Of a stretch of 64,000 bases of DNA, positions 24,166-33,162 are shown one piece after another. The DNA is from Mesobaculum littorinae (GTDB lineage: Bacteria > Pseudomonadota > Alphaproteobacteria > Rhodobacterales > Rhodobacteraceae). The position numbers were made by a program, and so were the translations under genes. Below the pieces are notes generated by a model, which was not told where the DNA came from, did not search any database, and was given only the letters and a program-made list of their open reading frames with translations. Location of the stretch: the NCBI RefSeq assembly GCF_004011175.1, contig NZ_RQXX01000001.1, positions 672,536 through 736,535 on the forward strand, given 5' to 3'. Each line of letters starts with the position of its first letter. The first letter of the stretch is position 1.

Positions 24166-24629
24166 GCCGGGGCCTCGGGGTCCGTGGGGGATGCAGACCC
24201 CATCGGCCCCGACGGCCAGTGGCGGTCGTCGGCGAAGTCTTCGGGGATCCCGCCCGGGGCATCCTTCAGCGCGCGGGCGGCGAAGATATGCGCCTGCTCA
24301 TGCGCGGCGGCCGCCTGCCCCAGGGCGAACACCGACGGGGCGTCGAGCTGCGCGATCGCGTTGTCGGCGGTGATCCAAGCGAAGGGCGCCGCGCCTTCAT
24401 GCCAGTGCAGATCGCCCGCGCCCGCGCCCTGCCCCATGGCGAAGCCCGCCATCGTGGCCGCGCCGACGATGCGCTGCTTCGATTCCTCGTCGGTCTGGAA
24501 GACATGCCCGGCGAAGGTAAAGCCGGCGGCCAAGCGGCGGTCGCGCTCGGCATTGACGCCCGCCCGGCGGCGCGCCTGCTCGGCTGCTGCCTTGTCCTCG
24601 GCGGTCTCAATCGTGAGCGTGAAGGTCAT
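24162..24629 (-). CDS. DUF4376 family tail-fibre-associated protein
   Basis: 155 residues. The core ERDRRLAAGFTFAGHVF, then QTDEESKQRIVGAATMA, with WITADN and AHEQAHIFAAR, matches the DUF4376 domain seen in or next to phage tail fibres and assembly chaperones. Overlaps both neighbours by ATGA. Probably helps fold or attach the fibre encoded just upstream; this is inferred from the family and position. Confidence 0.75.
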   Translation of the reverse strand: MTFTLTIETAEDKAAAEQARRRAGVNAERDRRLAAGFTFAGHVFQTDEESKQRIVGAATMAGFAMGQGAGAGDLHWHEGAAPFAWITADNAIAQLDAPSVFALGQAAAAHEQAHIFAARALKDAPGGIPEDFADDRHWPSGPMGSASPTDPEAPA

Positions 24630-24958
24630 GGCCCCTCCTCCTCTGTGGTCTTGCGGATCACCCGGTCGGGCACCGGGCCCTCCGTCACCTCGACCCGCCA
24701 GTGCGCGGGGTCCGCGGGTTGATCCGCCTCCGCTCTCGCGGCGTCGTAGGTCAGGCGCAGCCCGAGGCGCAGGACGCCGCCCTCGCGCGTGATCGGGCCC
24801 ACGAAGGGGTGATCCCCCTCCAGGGTGCCGCTGCCGCCCTCGGGCACGGCCGAGAGGTCATAGGCGGTGCCATTGTGCGTGAGGACGTCGCCCGCGACCG
24901 AGGCGGTGTCGTCAGGTTGGCCGGGCAGTCCGGCGATGATGTGCAGATCGATGTGCAT
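24626..24958 (-). CDS. Small phage protein before the tail fibre helper
   Basis: 110 residues from ATG 24958, with AGGAGGGACC upstream. Acidic, with mostly strand-like content (THNGTAYDLSAVPEGG, VLRLGLRLTYD). I do not recognise the family. The reading frame, the strong ribosome binding site and the ATGA overlap with the next gene support it as real; it lies between the tail fibre and the DUF4376 gene and may be a fibre accessory. Confidence 0.6.
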   Translation of the reverse strand: MHIDLHIIAGLPGQPDDTASVAGDVLTHNGTAYDLSAVPEGGSGTLEGDHPFVGPITREGGVLRLGLRLTYDAARAEADQPADPAHWRVEVTEGPVPDRVIRKTTEEEGP

Positions 24959-24969
24959 GGGGTCCCTCC

Positions 24970-25776
24970 TCAGAACCAGCGGCCGCGGGCCTCGACGTGG
25001 ATCACGCCGGTCGACGCCGCGGTTCCGGCGGCGAGCAGAACAAGATTTGCCCCGGTCGACGTGTAACCGCCGGAGCTGATCGTCGCGACGTGGCCGTGCG
25101 GCCCCTCCACCCGGCGCACGGTTGCCAGGATCGTCGGCGGCGCGACAAAGGCCGCGGGGTAGGTCCAGCTCCACGACGGCGAGCCGAACATGGCGCCGGC
25201 CGTGTAGGCGTCCGGCGTCAGCACGGGGCTGACGTGGTGGCAGACCTGGTCCCCGTCGGCTGTCCGTTCGAAGGATCCATTGGAGTTGCTGCCGCTCTGG
25301 AACAGCCCGCCGGTCGGAACGCCCCCGAACTGGCTGACGGGCCCCACGACATTGGTGGTCTCGTAGGTCCTGCGCCAGCCGGACCACACCCCGTTATGGA
25401 GCGTGTTCTCCCACCGTCCCCCGCCGGGGCGTTGCGCATAGTATTCCCGCCGCGCGAACCCGTCCCCGAACCGCTGCGCGAGGAAATACCCGTTGGAGAC
25501 CCCGGCCGGTTCGCCGCCCGCGTCGAAGGCATAGTAGATCCCCGAGGGTATATCCGGGTCCAGGACATCGCCGGAGTACTTGTTGGCCTCGAGGCTTCCC
25601 CAGCCATGCGCCCCGTTCAGCATCAACCGCCCCGGCGTGGCGTCGGTCGGGCCCTCGGGCAGCGCCTCCCTGATCGCGAGGATGGAGGCCCTGAACCAGT
25701 CCGCCTGCGCCTGGTGCTGCGCGTTGAAGTTCGGCCCGAAGCTCGGGACCGCCGACGGGTCAGTGATCATCACCAT
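24970..25776 (-). CDS. Phage tail fibre protein
   Basis: 268 residues from ATG 25776, sharing bases with the upstream stop (TGATG). Helical N-terminus (QHQAQADWFRASILAIREAL) that would attach to the tail, then glycine- and aromatic-rich strands (SGIYYAFDAGGEPAGVSNG, GRWENTLHNGVWSGWRRTYE) of the pyocin-knob type, and a C-terminal tip domain rich in Gly/Ser/Thr. Probably binds the host receptor. It is the last large tail gene, the expected place. Confidence 0.7.
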   Translation of the reverse strand: MVMITDPSAVPSFGPNFNAQHQAQADWFRASILAIREALPEGPTDATPGRLMLNGAHGWGSLEANKYSGDVLDPDIPSGIYYAFDAGGEPAGVSNGYFLAQRFGDGFARREYYAQRPGGGRWENTLHNGVWSGWRRTYETTNVVGPVSQFGGVPTGGLFQSGSNSNGSFERTADGDQVCHHVSPVLTPDAYTAGAMFGSPSWSWTYPAAFVAPPTILATVRRVEGPHGHVATISSGGYTSTGANLVLLAAGTAASTGVIHVEARGRWF

Positions 25777-26693
25777 CAAAGACGCCCTTCCACAGTTACG
25801 TTGAGGTCCGACCAGCCATTCGCGTCGGCGGTCTTGATGAGCCGGGTGAGGCGGCCGTAGGTGGCGATGCCCCAGGTGTTCGCGGTGGCCGCGCTGACGT
25901 AGTAGAGCCCGCGCCGCGCCCGCAGCCGCGCCAGCGCCCGCTCGGCCCGGCCGCCGTCGTTGTTGGCGATCTTGACCGGGTAGTCGCGGTCGAAGGTATA
26001 GCCGCGCTCGACGATGGCCTCGTTGCCGAAGGGGTCGATCGTCGCTTGCGAGTAGTCGACGAGCTCGCTCGACAGCCCCGACACCGCGACGCCGAACTGC
26101 GGCACGTCCCCGAAGATGACCTCGCCGCAGGACACCGTCTCGCCGTCCGCGCCGATCCGGATGCGCACCTGGTTGCCCGGGCCGCCCAGAAGGTCGGCGG
26201 TGTCGCTGTCGATGATCCCCAGGTCGACGCCGGTCAGCGGCGTGGTGAAGAGCGTCACGTAGTCGACGATCTCGGAGGCATCGATCAGCGGGATGGTCTG
26301 GTCATAGGTCACCCGCGTGCCATCGTAGATCGTGACGCGGAACTGCGAGGCGGAGACGTTGATCACCGCCACGCCGCGCAGAAGCGAGGTCAGCGCGCAG
26401 CGCACGTCGATCTGGCCGGACCGGGTGACGACCGAGCCGGGCCCGCCATCGAAGAGCCGCCAGGGCGACATCGGGCCCCGCTCGATCCACTGCGTGCCGA
26501 CCGTCTCGGCCGGCGCATGCCCGAGATTGCCGCCGGCGACGCTCTCGTAAAGCCGCCTGGCCGGGGTGACCTTGACCACGTCGCCTGCGGCATAGGTGGT
26601 CCCGGCCTGCCATTCCGGGGTCGGATCGGGGATGTTGTGGCCGACGAGGTTGGCCTCGGTCACGGCCACGGGGTCGATGATCTTGAGCGTCAT
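25776..26693 (-). CDS. Tail tip protein with carbohydrate-binding-like motif
   Basis: 305 residues. The pattern PEWQAGTTYAAGDVVKV at residues 26-42 resembles the aromatic CBM5/12 chitin-binding motif (W...Y..GD.V), often found in phage tail tip proteins. The rest is strand-rich with no other recognised domain. Overlaps the C-terminal tape-measure frame by ATGA. Likely a tail tip or fibre-base component that contacts the cell surface. Confidence 0.6.
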   Translation of the reverse strand: MTLKIIDPVAVTEANLVGHNIPDPTPEWQAGTTYAAGDVVKVTPARRLYESVAGGNLGHAPAETVGTQWIERGPMSPWRLFDGGPGSVVTRSGQIDVRCALTSLLRGVAVINVSASQFRVTIYDGTRVTYDQTIPLIDASEIVDYVTLFTTPLTGVDLGIIDSDTADLLGGPGNQVRIRIGADGETVSCGEVIFGDVPQFGVAVSGLSSELVDYSQATIDPFGNEAIVERGYTFDRDYPVKIANNDGGRAERALARLRARRGLYYVSAATANTWGIATYGRLTRLIKTADANGWSDLNVTVEGRL

Positions 26694-28679
26694 GGCGTCA
26701 CCACCTGGTCGTAGTCCTCAAAGTTGCGGCGTTCGTTCGCCTGCCGGTTCTTCGTGGCCTCGACGATCAGGCGCCCGCTCTGGTCACGCTGTTGCGCGGC
26801 CAGGTCCCGGACCTGCCGCCGCAGCGCGCGGACCTCCGCGAGGAGCTCGGCATTGCCGCCGCCCAGCATCCGCGCGGTCTCCGCGGCGCTGTGGATCCGG
26901 CTGGGGCCGGTCACCTCCAGCTCGGGCCCGCGTTCGCCGACCAGCCGCAGGCCGCCCGGGTGCAACCCGCCCGTGGCATAGGCGGGAATGCCGCCGAGGC
27001 CCGTGATCTGCCCGCGCAGCGCCTCGATCCGGCCCATGAGCGCGGTGGGCCGGCCGATCAGCGCCTTCAGCTGATCCTCGAGCCCGCCCGGGCCCCAGAA
27101 GGCCGCCCGGAAGGCGCCGATGTCGGCACCCCGGCCGTATTCCACCCCGGTCGCGCGATACTGGATGTAGCCGTCGTCGGTGACGTTCAGCGCCGCATCG
27201 CGGGCGCCGTTGCGGATGTCGACGCCGGTCTCGGCCTCAAGCGCCCGGATCTGACCGATGATGCCCGCGGCCTCCCCCGCCACCCGCGCCCGCTCGGTGG
27301 TGACGCGGGCCAGATCGCTCTGCAGCCCGGCGATCCGGGCGTCGCGGGCGCGGTCTGCGGCATCGCTGACCAGCTGCCGGCGCAGCGCATCGAGCGTGTC
27401 GCGCAGCGTGGCGATGGGCGAGGTGACCTGGATCCGGCTGGTGTCTTCGTACCAACGCTGGAACGACCGCGACGGATCGAACTGGAAGCTGCCGCCCAGC
27501 GTCAGCCGCCCGGCCGTGGCGCCGGTGATCGAGTCCAGCAGACCCCGCTGCGCCCGGGACAGGCGACCGATGTCGACCGATCCGATGATGGTCTGCGTCA
27601 GTTGGCGGTTCCCGCGCTCCAGCTGGCGCAGCAGGCGGTGGTCGAGGTCGGTGATCCCCTCGGCGGTGACACTGACGCGCACCCGGTTGCTCGTATCCCG
27701 CACCCGCCCCAGGGCCAGGCGCAGGGTGTCGCTGTCGATGCCGCTGGCCATCAGCACGTTGACGACCCGCATCAGCTCGGAGGTGCCGGTCAGGGCGATC
27801 CGCATCGCGTTGCGGTCGATGCCCGAGGCGATCGAGGCGGTGACGGTGCGGGCAAGGCCCGACGAGGTCGCCAGCGCCAGCCGGGTCATGTCGCGCCCCA
27901 GCCGGTTGTCGGCGAGATACTCGACCGTCTTCAGGTGCTCGGAGGCGCCGGTCAGCGCGATCCAGCGCAGGTCCGGCGTCAGGCCCTCGGCCCGGACGAT
28001 GAAGTCGACGTCGGCGGTGATGCCGCTCGCGGCCTGCCCCAGCGCGTCCTTCATCCAGCCCGGCATGGTGTCGGTGGCGCTCATCACCACGTCGAGGCGG
28101 GCGCGGATGTCGGCGTAGCTGATGCTCTCCACCGCCGCGATCGCGGAGCCGAGCGAGCCGAGGCTGGCCTGGAACGCCGCCAGCTGGTTGGCCTCCAGCT
28201 GCCCCCCGGCATTGAGGTAGTCGCGCACCTCCTGCAAGAGCGAGACCTGGTCGCCCAGCAGACCCGCCAGCACGTCGTGCCGCGCGCCTTCGAGGTCCGA
28301 CACGCCCGCGGTCAGCTGCAGGTCCGACAGCACCCGCGCCTCGGCCCGGGCGAGATCCAGGCGGGAGGTCGCGGTGTCGCGCGTGGCCTGCAGCATCGCC
28401 TTGGCCGCCCCGGGCAGGTCCGTCGCGGCGGCGTTGTCGCCGGCGATGGCCGAGGCCAGCACCGACTGGTACCGCGCCTCAGTGAAGGCCCGGGCGCTGT
28501 CGGCCGAGACCAGGGCGCCGGCCGTGCTGCGCATCTCGGCGATCAGGTCGCGCAGCGTGCCGGCGGTGCGATACCACATCTCCGCGGCCTGGCTGTTGGC
28601 GCGCAGTGCCTCGCTGGCCTGCCCCAGCGCCGCGTCGATCTCGGTGGTGGCAACACCTACGAGCCGCGCCTGCGCGGGG
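26690..28679 (-). pseudogene. Tape-measure protein, C-terminal part (split by frameshift)
   Basis: The frame is open from the C run at 28676-28679 (AQARLVGVATTEIDAALG) and has no good start until ATG 28579. Long helical, Arg/Leu-rich segments lead to AYATGGLHPGGLRLVGERG, then PELEVTGPSRIHSAAETARM, the typical C-terminus of tape-measure proteins. Restoring one C in the run joins it to the upstream frame to give 1637 residues. Either the gene is dead or the base is a sequencing error; a programmed slip is less likely because no X XXY YYZ heptamer is present. Confidence 0.8.
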
Positions 28680-31602
28680 TGATGTTTCCGACGACTTCGG
28701 CAATAGCACCAGACAAGCCCAACAGTTCTGCGTAAAGCTCGCGCCCGGCCTCGGTCGTGGTGTCGACCGCCTCAACCACGGCGCGGAACTGATCGCGGGT
28801 CGCGGGCATCGCCACCCCGAGATCAGCCAGCCGATCCGATAGACGCCGCATCGTCGTGTCGAAGCGCTCTTCCTCGGTGTAGAACGCGCCGAAGTAGGTC
28901 GAGACCGCGCCCGACATCGCGTCGAGCCCGCCGAAGGCCTCCGCCATCTGCGCCGCGGCACCGGCGCCTTCGACCGAGACCGCGAAGAGCCGATGCCCCA
29001 GCAGGTCCATCGCGTCGTTGGCCGAGGTCAGGCTGTTGGCCAGCCGTTCGAGCGTCGTCGCCGCGCCCTCGCCCTCGGCCGCGAAGGCGGAAAGCCCCGG
29101 GATCATCTCGGCCATGTCGTCGGCGATGCCCACGAGGCCCTCGCGCACCGCCTGCAGGGCCTGCTCGTCCGACATGCCGTCGGTCGAGATCCGCACCTGC
29201 GTGGCGAAGTCGGCAAAGGCCCCCTCGCCCACCGCCAGCGCCGCGGCGGCCTCAAGCACGCCGCCCTGCATCCTGGCGACGGCGGCGATGACGGGATCGG
29301 CCAGATCCGCATCCGCCGCGCGGTAGCTCGTGCCGGTCGACGTGATCAGCCCGAAGAGACGCGAGGTCTGCGTCTTCTCGAAGGCCTCGACCAGCGTGCC
29401 CATCTCGTCCACGGTCACCCGGATGCCGCGGTCGAGCTGCTTCGTTTTGCCCGCGAGCAGCGAGATCCCCGCGACCGCCAGCCCGATCACCGGAATCGCG
29501 GCGCCGAGCGTCGTGGCGAAGGTGGCCGTTCCGGCCCCGGCCAGCGCGGCGTTCGAGCCGATCGAGAAGATCCCGCCAAGCCCGCCCGACAGCGACGCGC
29601 CGAGGCCCCCCAGCAGACCCGTGCCCGCCGCCGCGGTACCGGCCGCGCCGCCCCAGCCGCCGAGGAAGCCCGAGGCGTTGGCGCCTAGCCCACCGAGGAC
29701 ACCGGCCCCGGCCGCCCCCGACGCGCCTTGCGCTGCTGCCGCCGTGCCCGCCCCGCCAGCGGTGATCCCGGCGATCGAGGGCGCGATCCGCGCCCGCAGC
29801 GCCGCGCTGGCGACGTTCGAGATCCAGCCCTGGAACGCCCGCCACGCCCCGTCGAGCGCGCCTGTCCAGTCGGTGAAGAACGTCCCCGCGAGATCGCCCA
29901 GCACGGTCGACAGATCGCCGACCAGCGGCACGCTCTCGACCAGCCGGTTGTTCAGCCCCGCAACCGCCTTGGCATAGGCCCGATCGCTGAGCCCCGCGAC
30001 CTTCAGCTTGCCGAGCTTCGCCAGTTCCGCGCGGTAGTCCTTCGCCGGGTCCGCGTCGAACTCCAGCCGCTGGATCTCGCCCTGCATCTCCTTCAGCGCG
30101 CGCCCGGCGGCCTTTGCAGCCCCGGCGGTGCCGCCCGATCCGTCGCCGCCCGCCCCGCCGAGCGCGTCGTTGTAGTGATCCAGCGCATCCGTGCCGTCGC
30201 CGGCGGCGCCCTCGACCTCCCCCAGTCCGGCGACGAGCTCGCGGATCTCCGCGATCGCCGGCGCGGCCGCCTCAAAACCGGCGGTCGAGGCCTTGAACCG
30301 TGCCCCGCTCTCGGTGTCGAGATCGGCCTTCAGCGACTTCAGCGTGGCGGCCGCGTCCGAGCCCTCCTTGCGGAAGGTGAAGAGCCAGCGCGGCACGCCC
30401 TTGGCGGTGAAGTGCCCGATCACGTCGTCCCAGGCGCCGAGGATCCTGGCGAAGGCCCCCACGAAGTGCGAGGCGATCGATGCGGCGGTGCCCGCCAGCG
30501 CATCGACCAGCGCCTGGGAGAAGGTGTCGATGTTCTGGAAGGACTGCAGGGCCACGTCCTGCAAGAGCCCGAGCGCCGCGCCGATCCCGCCCGCGGCCCG
30601 GGTCAGCCTGCCGAACTGGTAGACCAGCTCGCCCGCGCCCACGACGATCGCCCCGAACCCGGTGCGCATGATCGCGCCGCGCAGCACACCCAGGGACCCC
30701 GCCAGCAAGGTCGTCGCGCCCCGCGCGGTGATCAGCGCCTTGGCATAGCGCGCGCCCATCAGCCCGGTCAGGGTCACGGCATAGGTCGACAGCCGCTCGA
30801 GGTTCCCGATCAGCGCATCCGTCGCGGCCCGCAGCGTGCCGCCCTGCATCATGGCCGTGGTGAAGGCGTCGGCAAGCGCGGTCATCGCCGGGGCAAGCTC
30901 CACCGCCACCCGGTTGCGCAGGCCGGCGAAGGCGCTGCCGATCCCGATGGTGGCGAGGCGCAGGTCGGCCATCGCCGCCCGCGTGCGCTCGTCCATCACC
31001 GTGCCGAGGCTTTGGGCCCGGGCCCCGAGGCGTTCCATCTCCACCCCGCCATTGGCCAGGAGCGGCAGCAGGGCCGTGGCCTCGTCGGCCAGCGACTCCA
31101 TGTAGAAGGTCATCTCCTGCTGGTTCACCCCGGCCTTCTCGAGGCTGGAGACGTAAAGCTGCAGGGCCTCGGGGCCGGAGAGGCGCGAGAACTGGTCGGC
31201 CGTGACGCCGACCCGCGGGGCGATCTTCTCGAAGAAGTCCGCCATCTCCCCGCCGCCCGTCTGCAGGAAGTCCCCGATCCGGTCGTTGGTGTCCTTCAGG
31301 ATGTCGCTGAGCTTGTCCTGCTCGATGCCGACCGTCTTCGCCCCGGCCGCCATCCGCTGGAACGCCTGCGGCGTGGCGTTCGACAGCTGCGCGAGCTTCG
31401 TCACCTCGTTCGCAGTCCGCGCCGTGGCCAGCGTCACGCCGCCGAGCGCGGTCGCCACCACCGAGCCCAGCCCCGCCAGCTGCTTGAACTGCCGCCCCAG
31501 CCGATCGGTCGCTCCCTGCGCCTGGCGCACCCCGCGCGAGAACTGCGCGCTGTCGAGACCAAGATTGACGCGCAGCGCGCCGATGACGGACGATCCGGCC
31601 AT
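28657..31602 (-). CDS. Tape-measure protein, N-terminal part
   Basis: 981 residues. Begins MAGSSVIGALRVNLGLDSA, typical of tape-measure proteins, then long helices, a hydrophobic region (AIPVIGLAVAGISLLAG) that can insert in the host membrane during DNA entry, and glycine-rich repeats (GLLGGLGASLSGGLGG). It ends abruptly at ITPRRRGS because of a frameshift in the C run at 28676-28679; the true protein continues in 26690-28679. Part of it is duplicated as a relic at 255-505. Confidence 0.85.
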   Translation of the reverse strand: MAGSSVIGALRVNLGLDSAQFSRGVRQAQGATDRLGRQFKQLAGLGSVVATALGGVTLATARTANEVTKLAQLSNATPQAFQRMAAGAKTVGIEQDKLSDILKDTNDRIGDFLQTGGGEMADFFEKIAPRVGVTADQFSRLSGPEALQLYVSSLEKAGVNQQEMTFYMESLADEATALLPLLANGGVEMERLGARAQSLGTVMDERTRAAMADLRLATIGIGSAFAGLRNRVAVELAPAMTALADAFTTAMMQGGTLRAATDALIGNLERLSTYAVTLTGLMGARYAKALITARGATTLLAGSLGVLRGAIMRTGFGAIVVGAGELVYQFGRLTRAAGGIGAALGLLQDVALQSFQNIDTFSQALVDALAGTAASIASHFVGAFARILGAWDDVIGHFTAKGVPRWLFTFRKEGSDAAATLKSLKADLDTESGARFKASTAGFEAAAPAIAEIRELVAGLGEVEGAAGDGTDALDHYNDALGGAGGDGSGGTAGAAKAAGRALKEMQGEIQRLEFDADPAKDYRAELAKLGKLKVAGLSDRAYAKAVAGLNNRLVESVPLVGDLSTVLGDLAGTFFTDWTGALDGAWRAFQGWISNVASAALRARIAPSIAGITAGGAGTAAAAQGASGAAGAGVLGGLGANASGFLGGWGGAAGTAAAGTGLLGGLGASLSGGLGGIFSIGSNAALAGAGTATFATTLGAAIPVIGLAVAGISLLAGKTKQLDRGIRVTVDEMGTLVEAFEKTQTSRLFGLITSTGTSYRAADADLADPVIAAVARMQGGVLEAAAALAVGEGAFADFATQVRISTDGMSDEQALQAVREGLVGIADDMAEMIPGLSAFAAEGEGAATTLERLANSLTSANDAMDLLGHRLFAVSVEGAGAAAQMAEAFGGLDAMSGAVSTYFGAFYTEEERFDTTMRRLSDRLADLGVAMPATRDQFRAVVEAVDTTTEAGRELYAELLGLSGAIAEVVGNITPRRRGS

Positions 31603-31826
31603 GGGTGCCTCTCAAGTGATGACGCGCGAAGGCTGCCCTGCCCCGGGGTTAGGGAGGACGAGCGACGCGGGTCGGGGCGGGTGTCGGGTGGACGACGCCA
31701 GGCTTGGCGACGATTGAGGCGGCTTAGACGGGGCCGGGCTGTCGAAGCTCAGTATTTCCTAACCAAGCTCGTTTTTGTATATACAGTCATATTGACCGGC
31801 ATGAGGTTTATGCATATACATAAACT
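31603..31826. promoter_or_regulatory. AT-rich control region of brnT/brnA
   Basis: The last 90 bases are far richer in A and T than the surrounding late genes and hold two palindromes: GTATATAC near 31778 and arms GTTTATG (31806-31812) with CATAAAC (31819-31825). The second lies directly before the BrnT start and is the likely operator for BrnA, a ribbon-helix-helix protein that represses its own operon. No ribosome binding site is visible, so the mRNA may be leaderless. Confidence 0.65.
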
Positions 31827-32075
31827 ATGCTGATGATCGTTTGGGACGAACCGAAGCGGAAGGCCAACCTTGCCAAGCATGGTTTGGACTTTGCCGATCT
31901 CACCGAAGACTTCTTCCTTTCGGCGCTCGTCATCCCGGCAAAAGATCAACGGCAGATGGCTATCGGGGCGATGGCGGACGGAACCATCGCTGTCGTGTTC
32001 GTCACCCTCGGTGAAGAGGGTGTCTCAGTGATTTCGATGCGCCACGCCAGCAGGAAAGAAAGGAATATCCTTTGA
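31827..32075 (+). CDS. brnT: BrnT family toxin
   Basis: 82 residues. Matches BrnT: IVWDEPKRKANLAKHGLDFAD at the N-terminus (family W-D..K...N..KHG pattern), and the C-terminal VISMRHASRKERN (conserved R.AS..ER). BrnT is a ribonuclease with a RelE-like fold that stops translation. It is on the plus strand inside a leftward structural operon. The antitoxin starts at TTG overlapping its stop (TTGA), the standard BrnT-BrnA order. Confidence 0.9.
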   Translation: MLMIVWDEPKRKANLAKHGLDFADLTEDFFLSALVIPAKDQRQMAIGAMADGTIAVVFVTLGEEGVSVISMRHASRKERNIL

Positions 32076-32362
32076 CCCGAGAACACCTGACCGAAGAAGA
32101 AATCCAGCGCCGGATCGCCAGCGACCCGGACGCCCCGGAAGCCACAGACGCGCAGCTGGCCCAAGCCAAGCCGTTTTCCGAAGCCTTCCCCGATCTTGCC
32201 GATAGGATGCGCAAGAACGTTGGTGGCCGCCCCAGATCCGACAACCCCAAGGTGGCGGTGTCCATCCGTCTCGATCGTGAGGTGGTCGAGAAATTCAAAG
32301 CGGATGGGCCAGGCTGGCAGACCCGGGTGAACGAGGCCTTGCGGAAGGCCGTGGGCGCATAA
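32072..32362 (+). CDS. brnA: BrnA family antitoxin
   Basis: 96 residues from TTG 32072, after AAGAAAGGA. The C-terminal half holds the BrnA pattern GGRPRSDNPKVAVSIRLDRE, then VEKFKADGPGWQTRVNEALR, a ribbon-helix-helix DNA-binding fold. It neutralises BrnT and represses the operon through the palindrome at 31806-31825. As a moron in the late operon, the pair would be expressed in the lysogen and could stabilise the prophage or limit competing phages. Confidence 0.9.
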   Translation: MTREHLTEEEIQRRIASDPDAPEATDAQLAQAKPFSEAFPDLADRMRKNVGGRPRSDNPKVAVSIRLDREVVEKFKADGPGWQTRVNEALRKAVGA

Positions 32363-32390
32363 GATCCGCGGGCTGCCCCCACGACCCGCC

Positions 32391-33097
32391 CTATCCGCCC
32401 TCGCCCCCCTGCATTGCCATGGCCATGAAGAACCCCCGCACCTGCTCGATCTCGGCCTCGGTGGACATCGCTGGCGCTTCGGGCGCCGGTGACGCCGCCG
32501 GAGTGCTGAGCGGCGTGTACTCCGGCATGTCGCCCGGCTGGTGGAAGGCGTAGGCGACGAGCCCGGCGAGGTCGTGGTTCAGCGCCCGGGCCTCCTCGTG
32601 GCGCGTGCGCCGCGCCCGGCCGTAGCCGTCGAGGATCGCCAGGATCTCGCGCGGCACCAGATCCCAGAACGGGGCATAGGCCTGCCCCGCTCCAAGCCAG
32701 TGCTCGAGCAGGTGCCCTACGTAGTCGCCGGGGTCTTCCGGCTCTTGCCGTTTCCCGAGGCGGCCTGCCCCGCAGTGTCCCCCTCGGCCTCCGCCTGCGG
32801 AAAGGCCGCCCGGATCGCCTCGCCCAAAAGCCGGCTGGCCTCGGGCAGGCCCAGCTCGTCGACGATGTCGCCGGCCTCGGCCGTCGTCAGCTCAGGCTCG
32901 GACGAGGCGACGCCGGCATGGAAGAGGTTGAGGAAGCGGCGCAGGTCGTCGGGGTGATCGTCGAGGGCGCGCAGACCCTCGGTCAGCGTCTCGCCGGTCG
33001 TGTCCTGGTAATGCACCATCGCGTTGGTGGTGAAGCGCAGCTGATGGGCGACGCCCGCCGCGGTGAATGCGATGGCGCCACGCTTGGAATTGCTCAT
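32391..33097 (-). CDS. Tail assembly chaperone fusion (gpGT-like) by programmed -1 frameshift
   Basis: Translation starts as for the short chaperone (33097) and slips -1 at G GGA AAC (32756-32750). The product is 116 residues of G followed by 119 in the new frame (RQEPEDPGDYVGHLLEHWLG, GQAYAPFWDLVPREILAIL, then GFFMAMAMQGGEGG), 235 in total. The new frame has no start near its beginning. In lambda-like and many other siphoviruses G and GT bind the tape measure and recruit tail tube protein. Position between tube protein and tape measure is exactly as expected. Confidence 0.85.
32717..33097 (-). CDS. Tail assembly chaperone (gpG-like)
   Basis: 126 residues. MSNSKRGAIAFTAAGVAHQL, then helical LTEGLRALDDHPDDLRRFLNL, and a C-terminal tail rich in Gly/Lys/Ser. 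It is the zero-frame product; ribosomes that do not slip end ten codons after the slippery site. Located between the tail tube gene and the tape-measure gene. Confidence 0.8.
   Translation of the reverse strand: MSNSKRGAIAFTAAGVAHQLRFTTNAMVHYQDTTGETLTEGLRALDDHPDDLRRFLNLFHAGVASSEPELTTAEAGDIVDELGLPEASRLLGEAIRAAFPQAEAEGDTAGQAASGNGKSRKTPATT
32750..32756 (-). promoter_or_regulatory. Slippery heptamer G GGA AAC
   Basis: In the zero frame the codons read TCG GGA AAC GGC, so GGGAAAC is in X XXY YYZ phase. Slipping by -1 gives GGG AAA CGG CAA GAG and enters exactly the frame that encodes the second half of the tail chaperone, with no intervening stop. The same heptamer class is used in other phage tail chaperones. 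Confidence 0.9.
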
Positions 33098-33162
33098 GTC
33101 GGTCTCTCTTGATGGGGGGAAGGAAGGGTGCCGCGCGCCGCCCCGGGGCAGCGCACGCGGGA

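Noticed and set aside
28670-28685. Tape-measure split considered as programmed frameshifting
   Set aside because: The site reads ATC ACC CCG with no X XXY YYZ heptamer, and tape-measure genes are not known to need one; a missing base is simpler.
26792-28735. 647-codon plus-strand frame opposite the tape-measure gene
   Set aside because: Mirror of the GC-rich antisense strand; composition is Arg/Gly/Asp/His-rich without domains, and the minus strand carries recognisable tape-measure motifs.
29728-31833. 701-codon plus-strand frame opposite the tape-measure gene
   Set aside because: Shadow frame of the minus-strand gene; no motif and no ribosome binding site.
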